This document shows positions 35,683 to 44,351 of a stretch of 64,000 nucleotides of DNA, piece after piece. This stretch comes from Shimia isoporae (lineage in GTDB: Bacteria; Pseudomonadota; Alphaproteobacteria; Rhodobacterales; Rhodobacteraceae). How positions within the stretch are numbered: the stretch's first letter is position 1; each line of letters opens with the position of its first letter. Under the pieces are notes generated by a model, which searched no databases, was not told where the DNA came from, and was given only the letters and a program-made list of their open reading frames with translations. A program made the translations under genes and the position numbers. The stretch spans positions 2,046,001 through 2,110,000 of the forward strand of contig NZ_SMGR01000001.1 in NCBI RefSeq assembly GCF_004346865.1, read 5' to 3'.

Positions 35683-36243
35683 ATGGATCTGACAGCCATC
35701 AAGGCAGAAGCGCGCAAGGCGGCTTTTGCGCGACGCAAGAAAGCCTATCAATCGGCAGGTCCGGCGCAATCAGCGCACCTGAGTGAGATTCTTGCGGGAT
35801 ACCGTGGTGTCTCCCTGGCCGGATACATGCCAATCCGCACGGAAATCAGCCCCCTACCCGCGATGGCGGAAGCAGCCGCGCATGGTCCGGTTGGCGTGCC
35901 AGTCATCCAAGGCGAAGCCATGCCTCTTGAGTTTTCAAGGTGGGAGCCCGGTTGCGCACTTAGGGACGGTCCTTTTGGCGCCAAAGTTCCTCTGGATGAT
36001 GACTTTTTCGAGCCTGAAATCGTGATTGTGCCGCTGGTGGCGTTTGACGCGCGCGGCGGAAGGTTGGGTTACGGCGGCGGTTTTTATGACAGGACGCTGG
36101 AGCGATTGCGCGCTCGGCGCGCCACGCTGGCCATCGGTTTTGCTTTTGACGCGCAAGAGGCTGGAGAGCTTCCTTTGGAACCTACGGATCAGCCTCTCGA
36201 CATGATGGTGACCGAAAGTCGGATTATCGAGTTCCACCGCTAG
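35683..36243 (+). CDS. 5-formyltetrahydrofolate cyclo-ligase
   Basis: Converts 5-formyl-THF to 5,10-methenyl-THF with ATP, recovering this storage folate. The 186-residue protein has the family's basic N-terminus (KAEARKAAFARRKKA), the middle TEISPLPAM, and the C-terminal signature RLGYGGGFYDRTLERL, which binds phosphate/magnesium. It starts 7 nt after mgtE and is likely in the same transcript. A 6S RNA gene is often next to this gene in other bacteria, but none is seen here. It converges with the DUF333 lipoprotein gene, 1 nt apart. Confidence 0.93.
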   Translation: MDLTAIKAEARKAAFARRKKAYQSAGPAQSAHLSEILAGYRGVSLAGYMPIRTEISPLPAMAEAAAHGPVGVPVIQGEAMPLEFSRWEPGCALRDGPFGAKVPLDDDFFEPEIVIVPLVAFDARGGRLGYGGGFYDRTLERLRARRATLAIGFAFDAQEAGELPLEPTDQPLDMMVTESRIIEFHR

Positions 36244-36244
36244 A

Positions 36245-36505
36245 TCAGCTTGGCGGCTTGAAGTGTGCTCCGGTCACATTGATCTGGATGTACTCGGCGG
36301 AATTCATTTCGCCACCGCCAGCGAACTTGCACACGCCATAAACGCTGCCATCGGAGCGCTGGCGCGCTTCATAGGTATGTCCGCGATTGGTGCAGTATTC
36401 GGCTTCGAAGTTGGACGGATTGGCCGGATCGTTGGACATCGGAAAATCGCACGCAGCCAACGTGAGGGTTCCGGCGAAAAGGGCAGTCGCGAACAGTGGT
36501 TTCAT
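36245..36505 (-). CDS. DUF333 lipoprotein, copy 1
   Basis: An 86-residue predicted lipoprotein. The signal peptide MKPLFATALFAGTLTLAAC ends in the lipobox LAAC, so the mature protein would start at C19. The rest is a DUF333-like domain, with cysteines in AEYCTNRGHTYEARQ and VYGVCKFAGGGEMN; these two probably form a disulfide. DUF333 is sometimes labelled putative hemolysin, but no function is established. The start at 36505 is chosen for the clean lipoprotein signal. It is a diverged paralogue of the neighbour 97 nt upstream. Confidence 0.8.
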   Translation of the reverse strand: MKPLFATALFAGTLTLAACDFPMSNDPANPSNFEAEYCTNRGHTYEARQRSDGSVYGVCKFAGGGEMNSAEYIQINVTGAHFKPPS

Positions 36506-36602
36506 CAAGGCACCTGTGTCAAAAATTCTCCCCCACGATACGGCAAAGAAGAAAGCTGGCAACAGAAACAATTCACTGATCGCGTTCTACCCCGAAATTC
36601 CC

Positions 36603-36833
36603 CTACTCCTGATTGTTGTCGCGATAGTATTCCCATTCGTCGACTTCCGACCCGTCAGGCAGGACGCAAATGCCGGATTGACTGCCATCGGATGCTTCAA
36701 CGATTTTAGATGAACCGCCTTGTTCGACGCAAAAGACCGAGGCCGGGTTCGCCATTCCAATGGTGGTTTCGGTGTCTTCGGTTGTGCAGGCAGCCAGACA
36801 AGCGATGATGGCAACGGGCAAAAAAGCTTTCAT
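36603..36833 (-). CDS. DUF333 lipoprotein, copy 2
   Basis: A 76-residue predicted lipoprotein. MKAFLPVAIIACLAAC gives a lipobox LAAC at about residues 13-16. The DUF333 core is closer to the family consensus than copy 1: NPASVFCVEQGGSSKIV, SQSGICVLPDGSEVDEWEYYRDN, with two conserved cysteines and the EWEY motif. Same orientation as copy 1, so a tandem duplication is likely. Location would be the periplasmic face of a membrane. Confidence 0.84.
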   Translation of the reverse strand: MKAFLPVAIIACLAACTTEDTETTIGMANPASVFCVEQGGSSKIVEASDGSQSGICVLPDGSEVDEWEYYRDNNQE

Positions 36834-36970
36834 GTAAATTGTCCTTTTAGCGTGGTGGTGAAACTAACTTAAATTTGTTCGGCTTTTAGACAACAGGCCG
36901 CGTCTACGCGCTGTCCTTTGGGCTGCTTTCCGCTTGCCAGCTGTTCGCGACACGCATAGGACAAATGCCC

Positions 36971-37789
36971 ATGAAGATACTTTTTCTTGGTGATGTGATG
37001 GGCCGCGCTGGCCGCAAGGCGATTGCTGAGCGGTTGCCGAAGCTGCGCGAGGACTGGAAGCTCGATTTTGTTGTTGTAAACGGCGAAAACGCCTCAAACG
37101 GCATGGGGCTATCCGGTGCGCACGCAAAAGTCATTCTGGATGCGGGCGCAGATTGCATCACGTTGGGCGATCACGCGTTCGACCAGAAGGACATGATGCA
37201 GTTCATCCAGAACGAGCCCCGAGTCTTGCGTCCCCTGAATTTTGCGCGGGGCGATGTGCCGGGCAAAGGGTTTCGCGTTTTTGACGCTCGCGGCGGGCGC
37301 AAGGTTCTTGTCACGCAGGCGCTCGGTCAGGTGTTCATGAAGCAACCGTATGGCGATCCCTTCTCTGCGATTGACCAAGTTCTGCGGGCCCATCCGCGCG
37401 GCGGACTTGTGCAGGCGGCAATCGTGGACATGCATTGCGAAGCCACCAGCGAGAAAATGGGCATGGGACACTTCTGTGACGGCCGCGCCAGTCTTGTGGT
37501 GGGCACGCACACGCATATTCCGACTGCGGACACGCAAATTTTGCCGGGTGGCACCGCGTTTCAGGCCGATGCCGGCATGTGTGGCGACTACAACTCTGTG
37601 ATCGGAATGGAAAAAACCGAACCCATGCGGCGGTTTGTGACAGGCATGCCCAAGGCACGCTTCACTCCGGCGCTGGAAGAAGCCACCCTTTCGGGCGTTT
37701 ATGTGGAGACGGATGACCGCTCGGGGCAAGCCACCAGAATCGAGATGGTGCGCCAAGGCGGACGGCTGAGCCAGGCGGGGCCGCTCTGA
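36971..37789 (+). CDS. TIGR00282/YmdB-type metallophosphoesterase
   Basis: A 272-residue calcineurin-like phosphoesterase of the YmdB family; Bacillus YmdB acts on 2',3'-cyclic nucleotides. Visible metal-site motifs are LFLGDVMGRAG, VVNGENASNGMG, TLGDHAFDQKD, DMHCEATSEK and VGTHTHIPTADTQILP. The start is taken at ATG 36971 (MKILFLGD) with AGGA upstream; the ATG two codons before is possible. The following DMT transporter gene starts 1 nt after its stop. Confidence 0.91.
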   Translation: MKILFLGDVMGRAGRKAIAERLPKLREDWKLDFVVVNGENASNGMGLSGAHAKVILDAGADCITLGDHAFDQKDMMQFIQNEPRVLRPLNFARGDVPGKGFRVFDARGGRKVLVTQALGQVFMKQPYGDPFSAIDQVLRAHPRGGLVQAAIVDMHCEATSEKMGMGHFCDGRASLVVGTHTHIPTADTQILPGGTAFQADAGMCGDYNSVIGMEKTEPMRRFVTGMPKARFTPALEEATLSGVYVETDDRSGQATRIEMVRQGGRLSQAGPL

Positions 37790-37790
37790 A

Positions 37791-38666
37791 ATGATGCAGT
37801 TGCGGTGGTTTGGCATCCTGCTGGCAATCGGCGCCGGCTGGGGGATCACGCAGCCACTGACCAAAATCGCCGTATCGGAAGGCTATGAGCCGCTGGGGCT
37901 GATTTTCTGGCAGTTGACCATTGGCGCCGTGTTCATGTTTCTAATTCGGATCGTGTCCGGCAAACCGGTCAGCCTGCCACCCCGTTTACTCTGGTTTTTT
38001 CTGCTGATCGCGGCTTTGGGCACTGTGATCCCCAACAGCTTCTCCTATCGCGCAGCAGCAGAACTTCCGGCGGGCGTCATGTCGTTGGTGATTTCGCTGG
38101 TGGCCATGTTTGCCTTCCCGGTTGCGCTTTTGCTTGGCGTAGACAGGTTCAGCTGGTTGCGGCTTGCGGGGCTGGCTTTGGGTCTTGGAGGCGTATTCCT
38201 GCTGGCGGAGCCCGAGGCACTACCTGACCCGAGCATGATTGTCTGGCTGCCGATCGCGGTGATCGCGCCGCTCTGTTATGCCTTTGAAGGCAACATCGTC
38301 GCGAAATGGGGCATGCACGGGTTGGGGCCGGGACATGTGTTGTACGGCGCGTCGGTCATCGGGGCGATTGTCGCGCTTCCTCTTGCTGTTGGCACCGGAC
38401 AGTTCATTGACCCGAGAACCGAATGGAACGCGCCGGAATTCGCATTGGTGCTGTCCTCAATAATCCATGTGACCGTCTATACCGCCTACGTCTGGCTGGT
38501 GAGCCGCGCGGGATCGGTATTTGCCGCGCAGGTCAGCTATCTCGTGACCGGCACCGGCGTGATCTGGTCCATGTTACTTCTGGGAGAACGGTATTCATTC
38601 TGGGTCTGGGCAGCGATGGGCTTGATCCTGACGGGCATGTTTCTTGTGCAGCCACGCGAAAAGTGA
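37791..38666 (+). CDS. DMT family (EamA) transporter
   Basis: Inner-membrane drug/metabolite transporter of 291 residues with ten hydrophobic helices in two EamA repeats (about 5-135 and 150-288). Features include the opening GIGAGWGITQPLTKIAV-like segment (observed AIGAGWGITQPLTKIAV) and AQVSYLVTGTGVIWSMLLLGERYS in the second half, where the GE motif before the last helices is typical. The substrate is unknown. It is tightly spaced with the metallophosphoesterase gene and likely cotranscribed. Confidence 0.91.
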   Translation: MMQLRWFGILLAIGAGWGITQPLTKIAVSEGYEPLGLIFWQLTIGAVFMFLIRIVSGKPVSLPPRLLWFFLLIAALGTVIPNSFSYRAAAELPAGVMSLVISLVAMFAFPVALLLGVDRFSWLRLAGLALGLGGVFLLAEPEALPDPSMIVWLPIAVIAPLCYAFEGNIVAKWGMHGLGPGHVLYGASVIGAIVALPLAVGTGQFIDPRTEWNAPEFALVLSSIIHVTVYTAYVWLVSRAGSVFAAQVSYLVTGTGVIWSMLLLGERYSFWVWAAMGLILTGMFLVQPREK

Positions 38667-38744
38667 CGCCAAGGCCCGTGGAAATTCTCTTGCCCGAGCA
38701 AGGCTGCATGATACATCTGGGCCGGATCTGACTCCGGAGCGCAA

Positions 38745-40529
38745 ATGCAGCTTTTTGAAATTTCGCAGACAGCACAGGCCATTTTGGCACTGGGCACCGT
38801 GGCCGTGATGTTCACACTGTTTCTGCGTGAAACCTATCCGACCGAAGTTGTGGCAATAGGCGGCGTCGCATTTTTGCTGATTGCCGGCGTTTTGCCGTAC
38901 AATGCGGCCCTCGACGTGCTGTCCAATCCGGCTCCCTGGACGATTGCGGCCATGTTCATCGTCATGGGGGCGCTGGTGCGAACCGGAGCTTTGAGTGCTT
39001 TCACCCATATGGCTGACAGGCAAGCGAAGACCAATCCCAAGATGGCAATTGTCATGCTGCTGCTCTTTGTGATCGTGGCCTCGGCGTTTGTTTCCAACAC
39101 GCCGGTTGTGGTGGTCATGATCCCGGTCTTCACGCAGTTGGCGCGAACGCTGGATACGTCGGCGTCCAAGCTTTTGATCCCTCTGAGTTATGCGGCCATC
39201 ATGGGGGGAACCCTGACGCTAATCGGCACTTCGACCAACCTCCTGGTAGATGGTGTGGCGCGCGCCGAAGGGCTGGAACCGTTCACCATATTCGAGGTCA
39301 CTCCACTGGGTTTGATCGTCGTCGCATGGGGCATGTTGTATCTCTACCTTTTTGGCAACAAGCTTCTTCCCGAGCGATCGAGCATGGCCGACCTGCTGTC
39401 CGGTACGAACCGCAGCCAGATGAAATTTTTCACCGAAGCGGTCATTCCGCCCGAAAGCAACCTGATCGGGCGCGAAGTGACCGGCGTACAGCTTTTCAAA
39501 CGGGACGGCGTACGGCTGATCGACGTCATACGTGGCGACACGTCTCTGCGGCGCAACCTAAAGGGGGTCGAGCTTCAGGTCGGTGATCGCGTGGTTCTGC
39601 GTACCAAGATGACAGAGCTATTGAGTCTCCAACGGGACAAGTCGTTGAAGCGATTGGATCAAGTTGGCGCAGTTGAAACCACGACGGTCGAAGCGCTGAT
39701 TACGCCAGGCTGCAAGATGGTAGGCCGCCGGCTTGGCGCGTTACGCCTGCGTCGCCGGTTTGGTGTCTATCCACTTGCAGTACACCGCCGAAACCAGAAC
39801 ATCGGCCAGCAATTGGACCAGCTTGTGGTTCGCGTTGGTGACACTCTGTTGCTGGAAGGCGCACCGGAAGACATTCAGCGTCTATCAGACGAAATGGATA
39901 TGGTTGATGTCTCGCAACCGTCTGAACGGGAATACCGCCGAGAACACGCCCCGATTGCTTTGGGTGCGATGGCGGCGATTGTCGTGCTGGCCGGATTTGG
40001 CGTCGCCCCGATCTTCCTTCTGTCAATCCTCGCGGTCGCGGTGGTGCTGCTCACACGCTGCATTGACGCTGACGAAGCCTTTTCCTTTGTGGACGGGCGC
40101 CTGCTCGCCTTGATTTTCTCCATGCTTGCCATCGGTGCAGCGTTGCAGTCCTCCGGTGCAGTTTCCCTCGTGGTGGAAGCACTGGCGCCCTACGTTGGCG
40201 GGTTGCCTCCCTTCCTCATGGTCTGGGCAATTTACCTGCTGACATCGGTGCTCACCGAACTGGTGTCAAACAACGCGGTTGCCGTTGTGGTCACGCCTAT
40301 TGCGGTTGGATTGGCAACCGCGCTCGGCATCGATCCCCGTCCACTGGTAGTGGCAGTCATGATCGCGGCTTCGGCAAGCTTTGCCACGCCCATCGGGTAC
40401 CAGACCAACATGCTCGTGTTTGGTCCGGGCGGCTATAAGTTCACTGACTTCATGAAAGTCGGCATCCCGCTCAACCTGTCGATCGGACTGCTGACCTCCG
40501 CAGTAATACCTGTGATCTGGCCGCTCTGA
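38745..40529 (+). CDS. SLC13/DASS family permease with two RCK_C domains
   Basis: Inner-membrane permease of 594 residues of the divalent-anion:sodium symporter type. The first transmembrane half (about 10-205) includes SNTPVVVVMIPVFTQLA and GGTLTLIGTSTNLLVDG, the anion/sodium-binding SNT/STN motifs. A soluble insert (about 215-390) holds two TrkA-C (RCK_C) domains, and the second half contains TELVSNNAVAVVVTPIA and SFATPIGYQTNMLV. Members with such inserts are often annotated as sulfate or citrate transporters, but the substrate is not clear here. It converges with the AraC-type gene, 4 nt apart. Confidence 0.92.
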   Translation: MQLFEISQTAQAILALGTVAVMFTLFLRETYPTEVVAIGGVAFLLIAGVLPYNAALDVLSNPAPWTIAAMFIVMGALVRTGALSAFTHMADRQAKTNPKMAIVMLLLFVIVASAFVSNTPVVVVMIPVFTQLARTLDTSASKLLIPLSYAAIMGGTLTLIGTSTNLLVDGVARAEGLEPFTIFEVTPLGLIVVAWGMLYLYLFGNKLLPERSSMADLLSGTNRSQMKFFTEAVIPPESNLIGREVTGVQLFKRDGVRLIDVIRGDTSLRRNLKGVELQVGDRVVLRTKMTELLSLQRDKSLKRLDQVGAVETTTVEALITPGCKMVGRRLGALRLRRRFGVYPLAVHRRNQNIGQQLDQLVVRVGDTLLLEGAPEDIQRLSDEMDMVDVSQPSEREYRREHAPIALGAMAAIVVLAGFGVAPIFLLSILAVAVVLLTRCIDADEAFSFVDGRLLALIFSMLAIGAALQSSGAVSLVVEALAPYVGGLPPFLMVWAIYLLTSVLTELVSNNAVAVVVTPIAVGLATALGIDPRPLVVAVMIAASASFATPIGYQTNMLVFGPGGYKFTDFMKVGIPLNLSIGLLTSAVIPVIWPL

Positions 40530-40533
40530 TCAA

Positions 40534-41259
40534 TCAGGCCGCCCGGTAAGAGGACGGGGCAACACCGTAGGTCTTGCGAAACGCTCGGGTGAAGCTTTCG
40601 GGAGACGCGTAGGCATAGCGCCGCGCCACCGCGTCAATACGATCCCCTTTGCGTACATCCTGATGGGCAAGGATCAGTCGCCATCGGCGCAAATACCCCA
40701 TCGGCGTTTCCCCCACCAATTCTGAGAACAGCTCGGAAAATCGCGACAGAGAAAGCCCCGCAATTTCTGCGAGATCGGCGTTGGACCAGAGTTTGCCGGG
40801 GTGGTCGTGCATGGCGACTATGGCCCGAGACAGACGTGAATCGGCCAGCCCAGCCAGAAGACCGACTTCGGTGCGGCCCTCACGCATCTGATCGCGCAAC
40901 AGACGCACCATCAGAGCCTCACCCAGCCGGGACAGCACCGATTGCGCACCGCAGCGCCCGCCTTTGGCCTCTGCGTACATCAGCTGCACCAAAGTTTGCG
41001 TATCCCCCTTGTCCGCCAGATCATAATCGATGCGATCAGGCAGTGCGGCCATGAGCGGATTACTTGGGCCGGCCCAGTCCACCCGCGCAGCAAACATCAA
41101 ACGATCCAGATCCGCCCAGTCTGATACTCCGCGCGTGAAAAACCGCACTTCGCGCGGCAGCCCGTCGCCATTGCAGATTGCGATCAAATTCGCTTCGCCT
41201 TCTGGTGCGGGCTGCACGCTAAGGTGAAACTTCTCAATCAGGGTGGTTAGACGATCCAT
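40534..41259 (-). CDS. AraC family transcriptional regulator
   Basis: A 241-residue regulator. The N-terminal two thirds form a cupin-like sensor domain. The C-terminal third has the paired helix-turn-helix of AraC/XylS proteins: WSNADLAEIAGLSLSRFSELF, GETPMGYLRRWRL and AVARRYAYASPESFTRAFRKTYGVAPSSYR (quoted in parts: YASPESFTRAFRKTYG). The start at 41259 has GGAA about 7 nt upstream; a start at 41301 would add 14 residues. It is divergent from a peroxiredoxin gene, and the gap holds a direct repeat, so it probably controls that gene. Confidence 0.9.
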   Translation of the reverse strand: MDRLTTLIEKFHLSVQPAPEGEANLIAICNGDGLPREVRFFTRGVSDWADLDRLMFAARVDWAGPSNPLMAALPDRIDYDLADKGDTQTLVQLMYAEAKGGRCGAQSVLSRLGEALMVRLLRDQMREGRTEVGLLAGLADSRLSRAIVAMHDHPGKLWSNADLAEIAGLSLSRFSELFSELVGETPMGYLRRWRLILAHQDVRKGDRIDAVARRYAYASPESFTRAFRKTYGVAPSSYRAA

Positions 41260-41265
41260 GGCATT

Positions 41266-41296
41266 TTCCGGATTTTTGGTCAGATTATTCGGATTT
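41266..41296. promoter_or_regulatory. Direct repeat CGGATTT at 21-bp spacing, candidate AraC-family site
   Basis: TTCCGGATTT and ATTCGGATTT place two CGGATTT copies at 41269 and 41290, two helical turns apart, upstream of both the AraC-type gene and the peroxiredoxin gene. AraC-family proteins bind such direct repeats. Confidence 0.5.
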
Positions 41297-41355
41297 ATCA
41301 TGTCAAAAATCTTGTCACAAGGGCAGCCAAGGAAATGTCCAATAGGAGAGACGAC

Positions 41356-41895
41356 ATGTTGATGCCCCGCCAAAAAACCCCCGGCCTTGCCCTTCCCCTG
41401 GTCGGTGGCGGCACATTTGATCTGACAGCAGAAGGTACCGAGCGCGGTACTTTGGTTTGCTTTTACCGCGGCTTGCATTGCCCGATCTGCGCAACCTACC
41501 TGAAAGAACTCGACAAACAGGCACCGGCCTTTGCCGAACGCGGTGTCAGCGTTGTTGCCGTGAGCTCCGACAACGAAGAGCGGGCGACAGCGATGCTTGA
41601 AAAGGTTGCACCCGCCAATGGTATGCGCATCGCGTATGATCTCGACTTGAGTGCGGCACGTGACTGGGGTCTGTATATCTCCACTTCACGCGGCAAGACA
41701 TCTATTGGCATCGAGGAACCAGCGCTGTTCTCGGAGCCCGGCGTGTTCCTGGTATCACCGGAACAGTCGCTTTATTTTGGCTCCGTTCAAACCATGCCGT
41801 TTATGCGCCCACACTTCTCCGAACTGGTCGGCGCGCTCGATTTTGCCATCGCCAACAACTATCCGGCGCGCGGCGAGTACACTGGCGCGGTGTAA
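41356..41895 (+). CDS. Peroxiredoxin-like (AhpC/TSA) protein
   Basis: Thioredoxin-fold protein of 179 residues, probably reducing peroxides. The active-site motif HCPIC places cysteines at C42 and C45, in a CxxC form rather than the usual PxxxT/SxxC of classical peroxiredoxins, following the strand TLVCFYRG. The segment YDLDLSAARDWGLYIS matches the AhpC-TSA core. AGGAG lies 7 nt before ATG 41356. It is divergent from an AraC-type regulator and ends before a hairpin terminator. Confidence 0.88.
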   Translation: MLMPRQKTPGLALPLVGGGTFDLTAEGTERGTLVCFYRGLHCPICATYLKELDKQAPAFAERGVSVVAVSSDNEERATAMLEKVAPANGMRIAYDLDLSAARDWGLYISTSRGKTSIGIEEPALFSEPGVFLVSPEQSLYFGSVQTMPFMRPHFSELVGALDFAIANNYPARGEYTGAV

Positions 41896-41911
41896 GCTAC
41901 CCCAAAAACAG

Positions 41912-41939
41912 AACGGGCGCCCGACTTCGAGCGCCCGTT
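41912..41939 (-). terminator. Terminator hairpin between peroxiredoxin and DUF2147 genes
   Basis: AACGGGCGC pairs perfectly with GCGCCCGTT around a 10-nt loop. On the minus strand CTGTTTTTGGGG follows, so it suits the DUF2147 transcript. Confidence 0.65.
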
Positions 41940-41962
41940 GCATTATCTGATGGAGTGCGTGT

Positions 41963-42355
41963 TCAGTTCACGCGCTTCCAATCCTGACCGCGGCAAATCA
42001 CGGCCACACATCCTTTGACGGTCAAAGTGTTGCCGGACAGGCTCATTTTCGACTTGTAGGTTTTGTCTGAATCGGCAGCCCAAATCTGACCGCCAGAGTA
42101 CTTGCCGCCGCCGTCGGCGTTCATGTCCCAAAGCATGCGCTTACCGGCATGCTCATAGTTGGCCACTTCTGCGCCGGTTTCATCAAATGCCTTGGCGATG
42201 GTGCCGCAAATGTTGCTGCCGCAGGGGGCGACTTTGACGTGCAGATAACCACCGGTGTCGCCGGGTTCGGTTTTCCAGGTGCCAGCGGCGGGGTCTGCCA
42301 TGGCTGCGCCTGCGCCTGCAACGACCATTGCGGCTGCGAGTGCGAATTTTTTCAT
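41963..42355 (-). CDS. Secreted DUF2147 family protein
   Basis: A 130-residue exported protein. The signal peptide is MKKFALAAAMVVAGAGAAMA (residues 1-20). The DUF2147 lipocalin-like domain follows: DPAAGTWKTEPGDTGGYLHV, CGSNICGTIAKAFDE, the LWDMNADGGGKYSGGQIWA block and the C-terminal LTVKGCVAVICRGQDWKRV. Four cysteines may form disulfides. Function is not established; relatives are abundant in alphaproteobacteria. Start chosen at 42355 for the signal peptide; an upstream extension has no family support. Confidence 0.9.
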   Translation of the reverse strand: MKKFALAAAMVVAGAGAAMADPAAGTWKTEPGDTGGYLHVKVAPCGSNICGTIAKAFDETGAEVANYEHAGKRMLWDMNADGGGKYSGGQIWAADSDKTYKSKMSLSGNTLTVKGCVAVICRGQDWKRVN

Positions 42356-42492
42356 AGGGATCCTCCACTTTTGTGGGAAAAGAGTGAGACAGGTGCCGAT
42401 TCCGATCAACCCTGACTTGGGGGCAAGTTGCATTTCACCGTCATGCATGCCACATCGCGGTGACGCTTGGATGACTTAGACTGGAAACGTAA

Positions 42493-43215
42493 ATGATCCT
42501 TTATCCCGCCATTGATTTGAAAGACGGAAACGCGGTGCGCCTTGTGCATGGCGACATGGAAAAAGAAACCGTTTTTAATGAAAACCCGGCGGCGCAGGCC
42601 TTGGAATTCGTGAACGCTGGCTGCGAGTGGATTCACCTTGTGGATCTGAACGGAGCCTTTGCCGGCGAGCCTGTAAATGCTTCTCCTGTCGAGGAAATTC
42701 TGAAACAAACTAAAGTTCCCGCGCAGCTCGGCGGGGGCATCCGCGACATGGACACCATCGCTCGATGGATCGACAAGGGGCTGGCGCGTGTCATCCTTGG
42801 CACCGTAGCCGTGGAAAACCCCGATCTGGTGCGTGAAGCAGCGAAAGAATTCCCCGGCAAGGTTGCCGTGGGCATCGATGCGCGTAACGGAAAAGTCGCA
42901 ACCAAAGGCTGGGCCGAGGAAACCGACGTGATGGTCACCGATCTGGCGAAATCCTTTGAGGACGCAGGCGTGGCGGCGATCATTTACACCGACATCATGC
43001 GCGACGGCGCGATGAAAGGTCCGAATGTGGAGGCCACAGCAGCATTGGCAAACGCGGTTTCAATCCCTGTGATTGCCTCGGGCGGTGTCAGCTCGCTGGA
43101 CGATCTGAGGGCGCTCAAGGCCTGCGGCGCCGAACTGAACGGGGCGATTTCAGGTCGCGCGCTCTATGATGGCGCGATCGATCTGGCCGAGGCACTTGAG
43201 GTGATGAAGGGATGA
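42493..43215 (+). CDS. hisA: ProFAR isomerase HisA
   Basis: Isomerises ProFAR to PRFAR in histidine synthesis. The 240-residue (beta/alpha)8 barrel has the catalytic aspartate D8 in YPAIDLKDG, the phosphate-binding LGGGIRDM and [11 protein letters not shown] loops, and the second catalytic aspartate in [13 protein letters not shown]. Its stop overlaps the start of a small membrane-protein gene by 4 nt. hisF and hisE follow 1.7 kb downstream on the same strand. Confidence 0.96.
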   Translation: MILYPAIDLKDGNAVRLVHGDMEKETVFNENPAAQALEFVNAGCEWIHLVDLNGAFAGEPVNASPVEEILKQTKVPAQLGGGIRDMDTIARWIDKGLARVILGTVAVENPDLVREAAKEFPGKVAVGIDARNGKVATKGWAEETDVMVTDLAKSFEDAGVAAIIYTDIMRDGAMKGPNVEATAALANAVSIPVIASGGVSSLDDLRALKACGAELNGAISGRALYDGAIDLAEALEVMKG

Positions 43216-43520
43216 GGGTCGCGCGCCGCATATTCCTCGGAGTATTGCTGGTGGTGATCCTTGTCTGCCTTGCGCCGTTGGCGGCGTATCTTTGGTCGGA
43301 GTGGGCCGCGGAGCGCTGGGGCTGTGACTTCGGCCTCGCACTTAGTCAGGGTGGATGCGTTGTGGACGGTGTGGATCGCGCACCGGTCCTGATGCAAGCC
43401 TATTCAGCTGTCGCGCTGTTGGTTGTCACGTTACCGGTGGCTTTCATTGCAAGCCTTGCTGCGCTTATTGTGTTGGCCAGGAGGCCACAGCATGATGAGC
43501 CAAAGGAGCCGGAAACGTAG
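43212..43520 (+). CDS. Small two-helix membrane protein, tandem copy 1
   Basis: A 102-residue protein with hydrophobic segments at about 6-28 and 64-90. A cysteine-bearing loop lies between them ([20 protein letters not shown]). The arrangement C-x8-11-C-x3-GVD-x2-P is shared with the next gene. The start is coupled to hisA by an ATGA overlap. I do not recognise a family. The loop between the two helices would face the periplasm if the basic N-terminus is cytoplasmic. Confidence 0.75.
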   Translation: MRVARRIFLGVLLVVILVCLAPLAAYLWSEWAAERWGCDFGLALSQGGCVVDGVDRAPVLMQAYSAVALLVVTLPVAFIASLAALIVLARRPQHDEPKEPET

Positions 43521-43809
43521 ACGCCTGATTTATCGGGGACTGATCTTGCTGTTTGCGGTTTCTGTTTTGCCGGTCCTTCTGGTTGTTGCGTCTTCGCTGA
43601 TTGCCAATGTCGCAGGCTGCACCCTTCACGAAGGATTTGTCACCGAGTGCGGCATCATTGGCGTGGACTTTGGGCCGTTGCTCCACTCCATGTTCACCTC
43701 TGGCTGGTTCTTTTTAATGACGGCACCTGTGGCGGTGGCTGCTTTGGTGGGGCTGGTGATCATGGCAGCAATAGACCTGTGGCGTCGCGCTTTTGCCCCG
43801 CGGGACTGA
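43492..43809 (+). CDS. Small two-helix membrane protein, tandem copy 2
   Basis: A 105-residue protein with a very basic start (SQRSRKRRR), hydrophobic segments at about 14-36 and 66-92, and a loop AGCTLHEGFVTECGIIGVDF. The loop matches copy 1 in the spacing of its two cysteines and in GVD-x2-P. GGAGG lies 7 nt before ATG 43492; the gene overlaps copy 1 by 29 nt. Function unknown. The pair probably arose by duplication and sits inside the hisA-hisF interval. Confidence 0.75.
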   Translation: MMSQRSRKRRRLIYRGLILLFAVSVLPVLLVVASSLIANVAGCTLHEGFVTECGIIGVDFGPLLHSMFTSGWFFLMTAPVAVAALVGLVIMAAIDLWRRAFAPRD

Positions 43810-43895
43810 GGCGGTACAGCTGTGACAATGGGTCGGCTTGATCCATTCCCTTGCGGTAAGCACATTTGGCGCGCGAACAGGACAAGGACCATAGC

Positions 43896-44351
43896 ATGAC
43901 TGTGACGACCTCCCCTCTCCCGCCCTTCAGCGCGCTGCACGACCGATTTCGCGCCGGGGATTTCATCGACTGCTTTCGCGTAACAAGCGCCATGCCATTG
44001 CGCCAAGCCGCAGACACAATCGCAAACTTTCCCGGTTGGGCGCAGGCTCTGGTGGCTTTGCGCAATGTGATCGTGTTGCCAATGGGATTGACCGGTGCCC
44101 TGCCCTCCGACTTCAAGGGACAGGAAAAGATCGGGATGTTCCCACTGGAAAGCGAAAACGATCAGGAAATTATCGCCGGATTTGACGACAAGCACCTCGA
44201 CTTCAGGGTCTCAATCATGCGCGACGGCGAAGACATCCTGCTGGCAACCTGGGTGCATAGGCATAACCTTTTGGGCCGGGTTTACCTCGCAACGATCATG
44301 CCGTTTCACATACTGATCGCGCGGGATGCGCTGCGTCGCGCGGCCCGCTGA
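43896..44351 (+). CDS. DUF2867 family protein
   Basis: A 151-residue protein without signal peptide. It matches the DUF2867 pattern: LHDRFRAGDFIDCFRV, FPGWAQALVALRNVIVLPMGL, and the conserved DDKHLDFRVSI and LATWVHRHNLLGRVYLATIMPFH blocks. Relatives are found alone or at the end of SDR-like proteins; function is not known. AAGGA lies 7 nt upstream of ATG 43896. It is convergent with the DUF302 gene, with adjacent stop codons. Confidence 0.85.
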   Translation: MTVTTSPLPPFSALHDRFRAGDFIDCFRVTSAMPLRQAADTIANFPGWAQALVALRNVIVLPMGLTGALPSDFKGQEKIGMFPLESENDQEIIAGFDDKHLDFRVSIMRDGEDILLATWVHRHNLLGRVYLATIMPFHILIARDALRRAAR

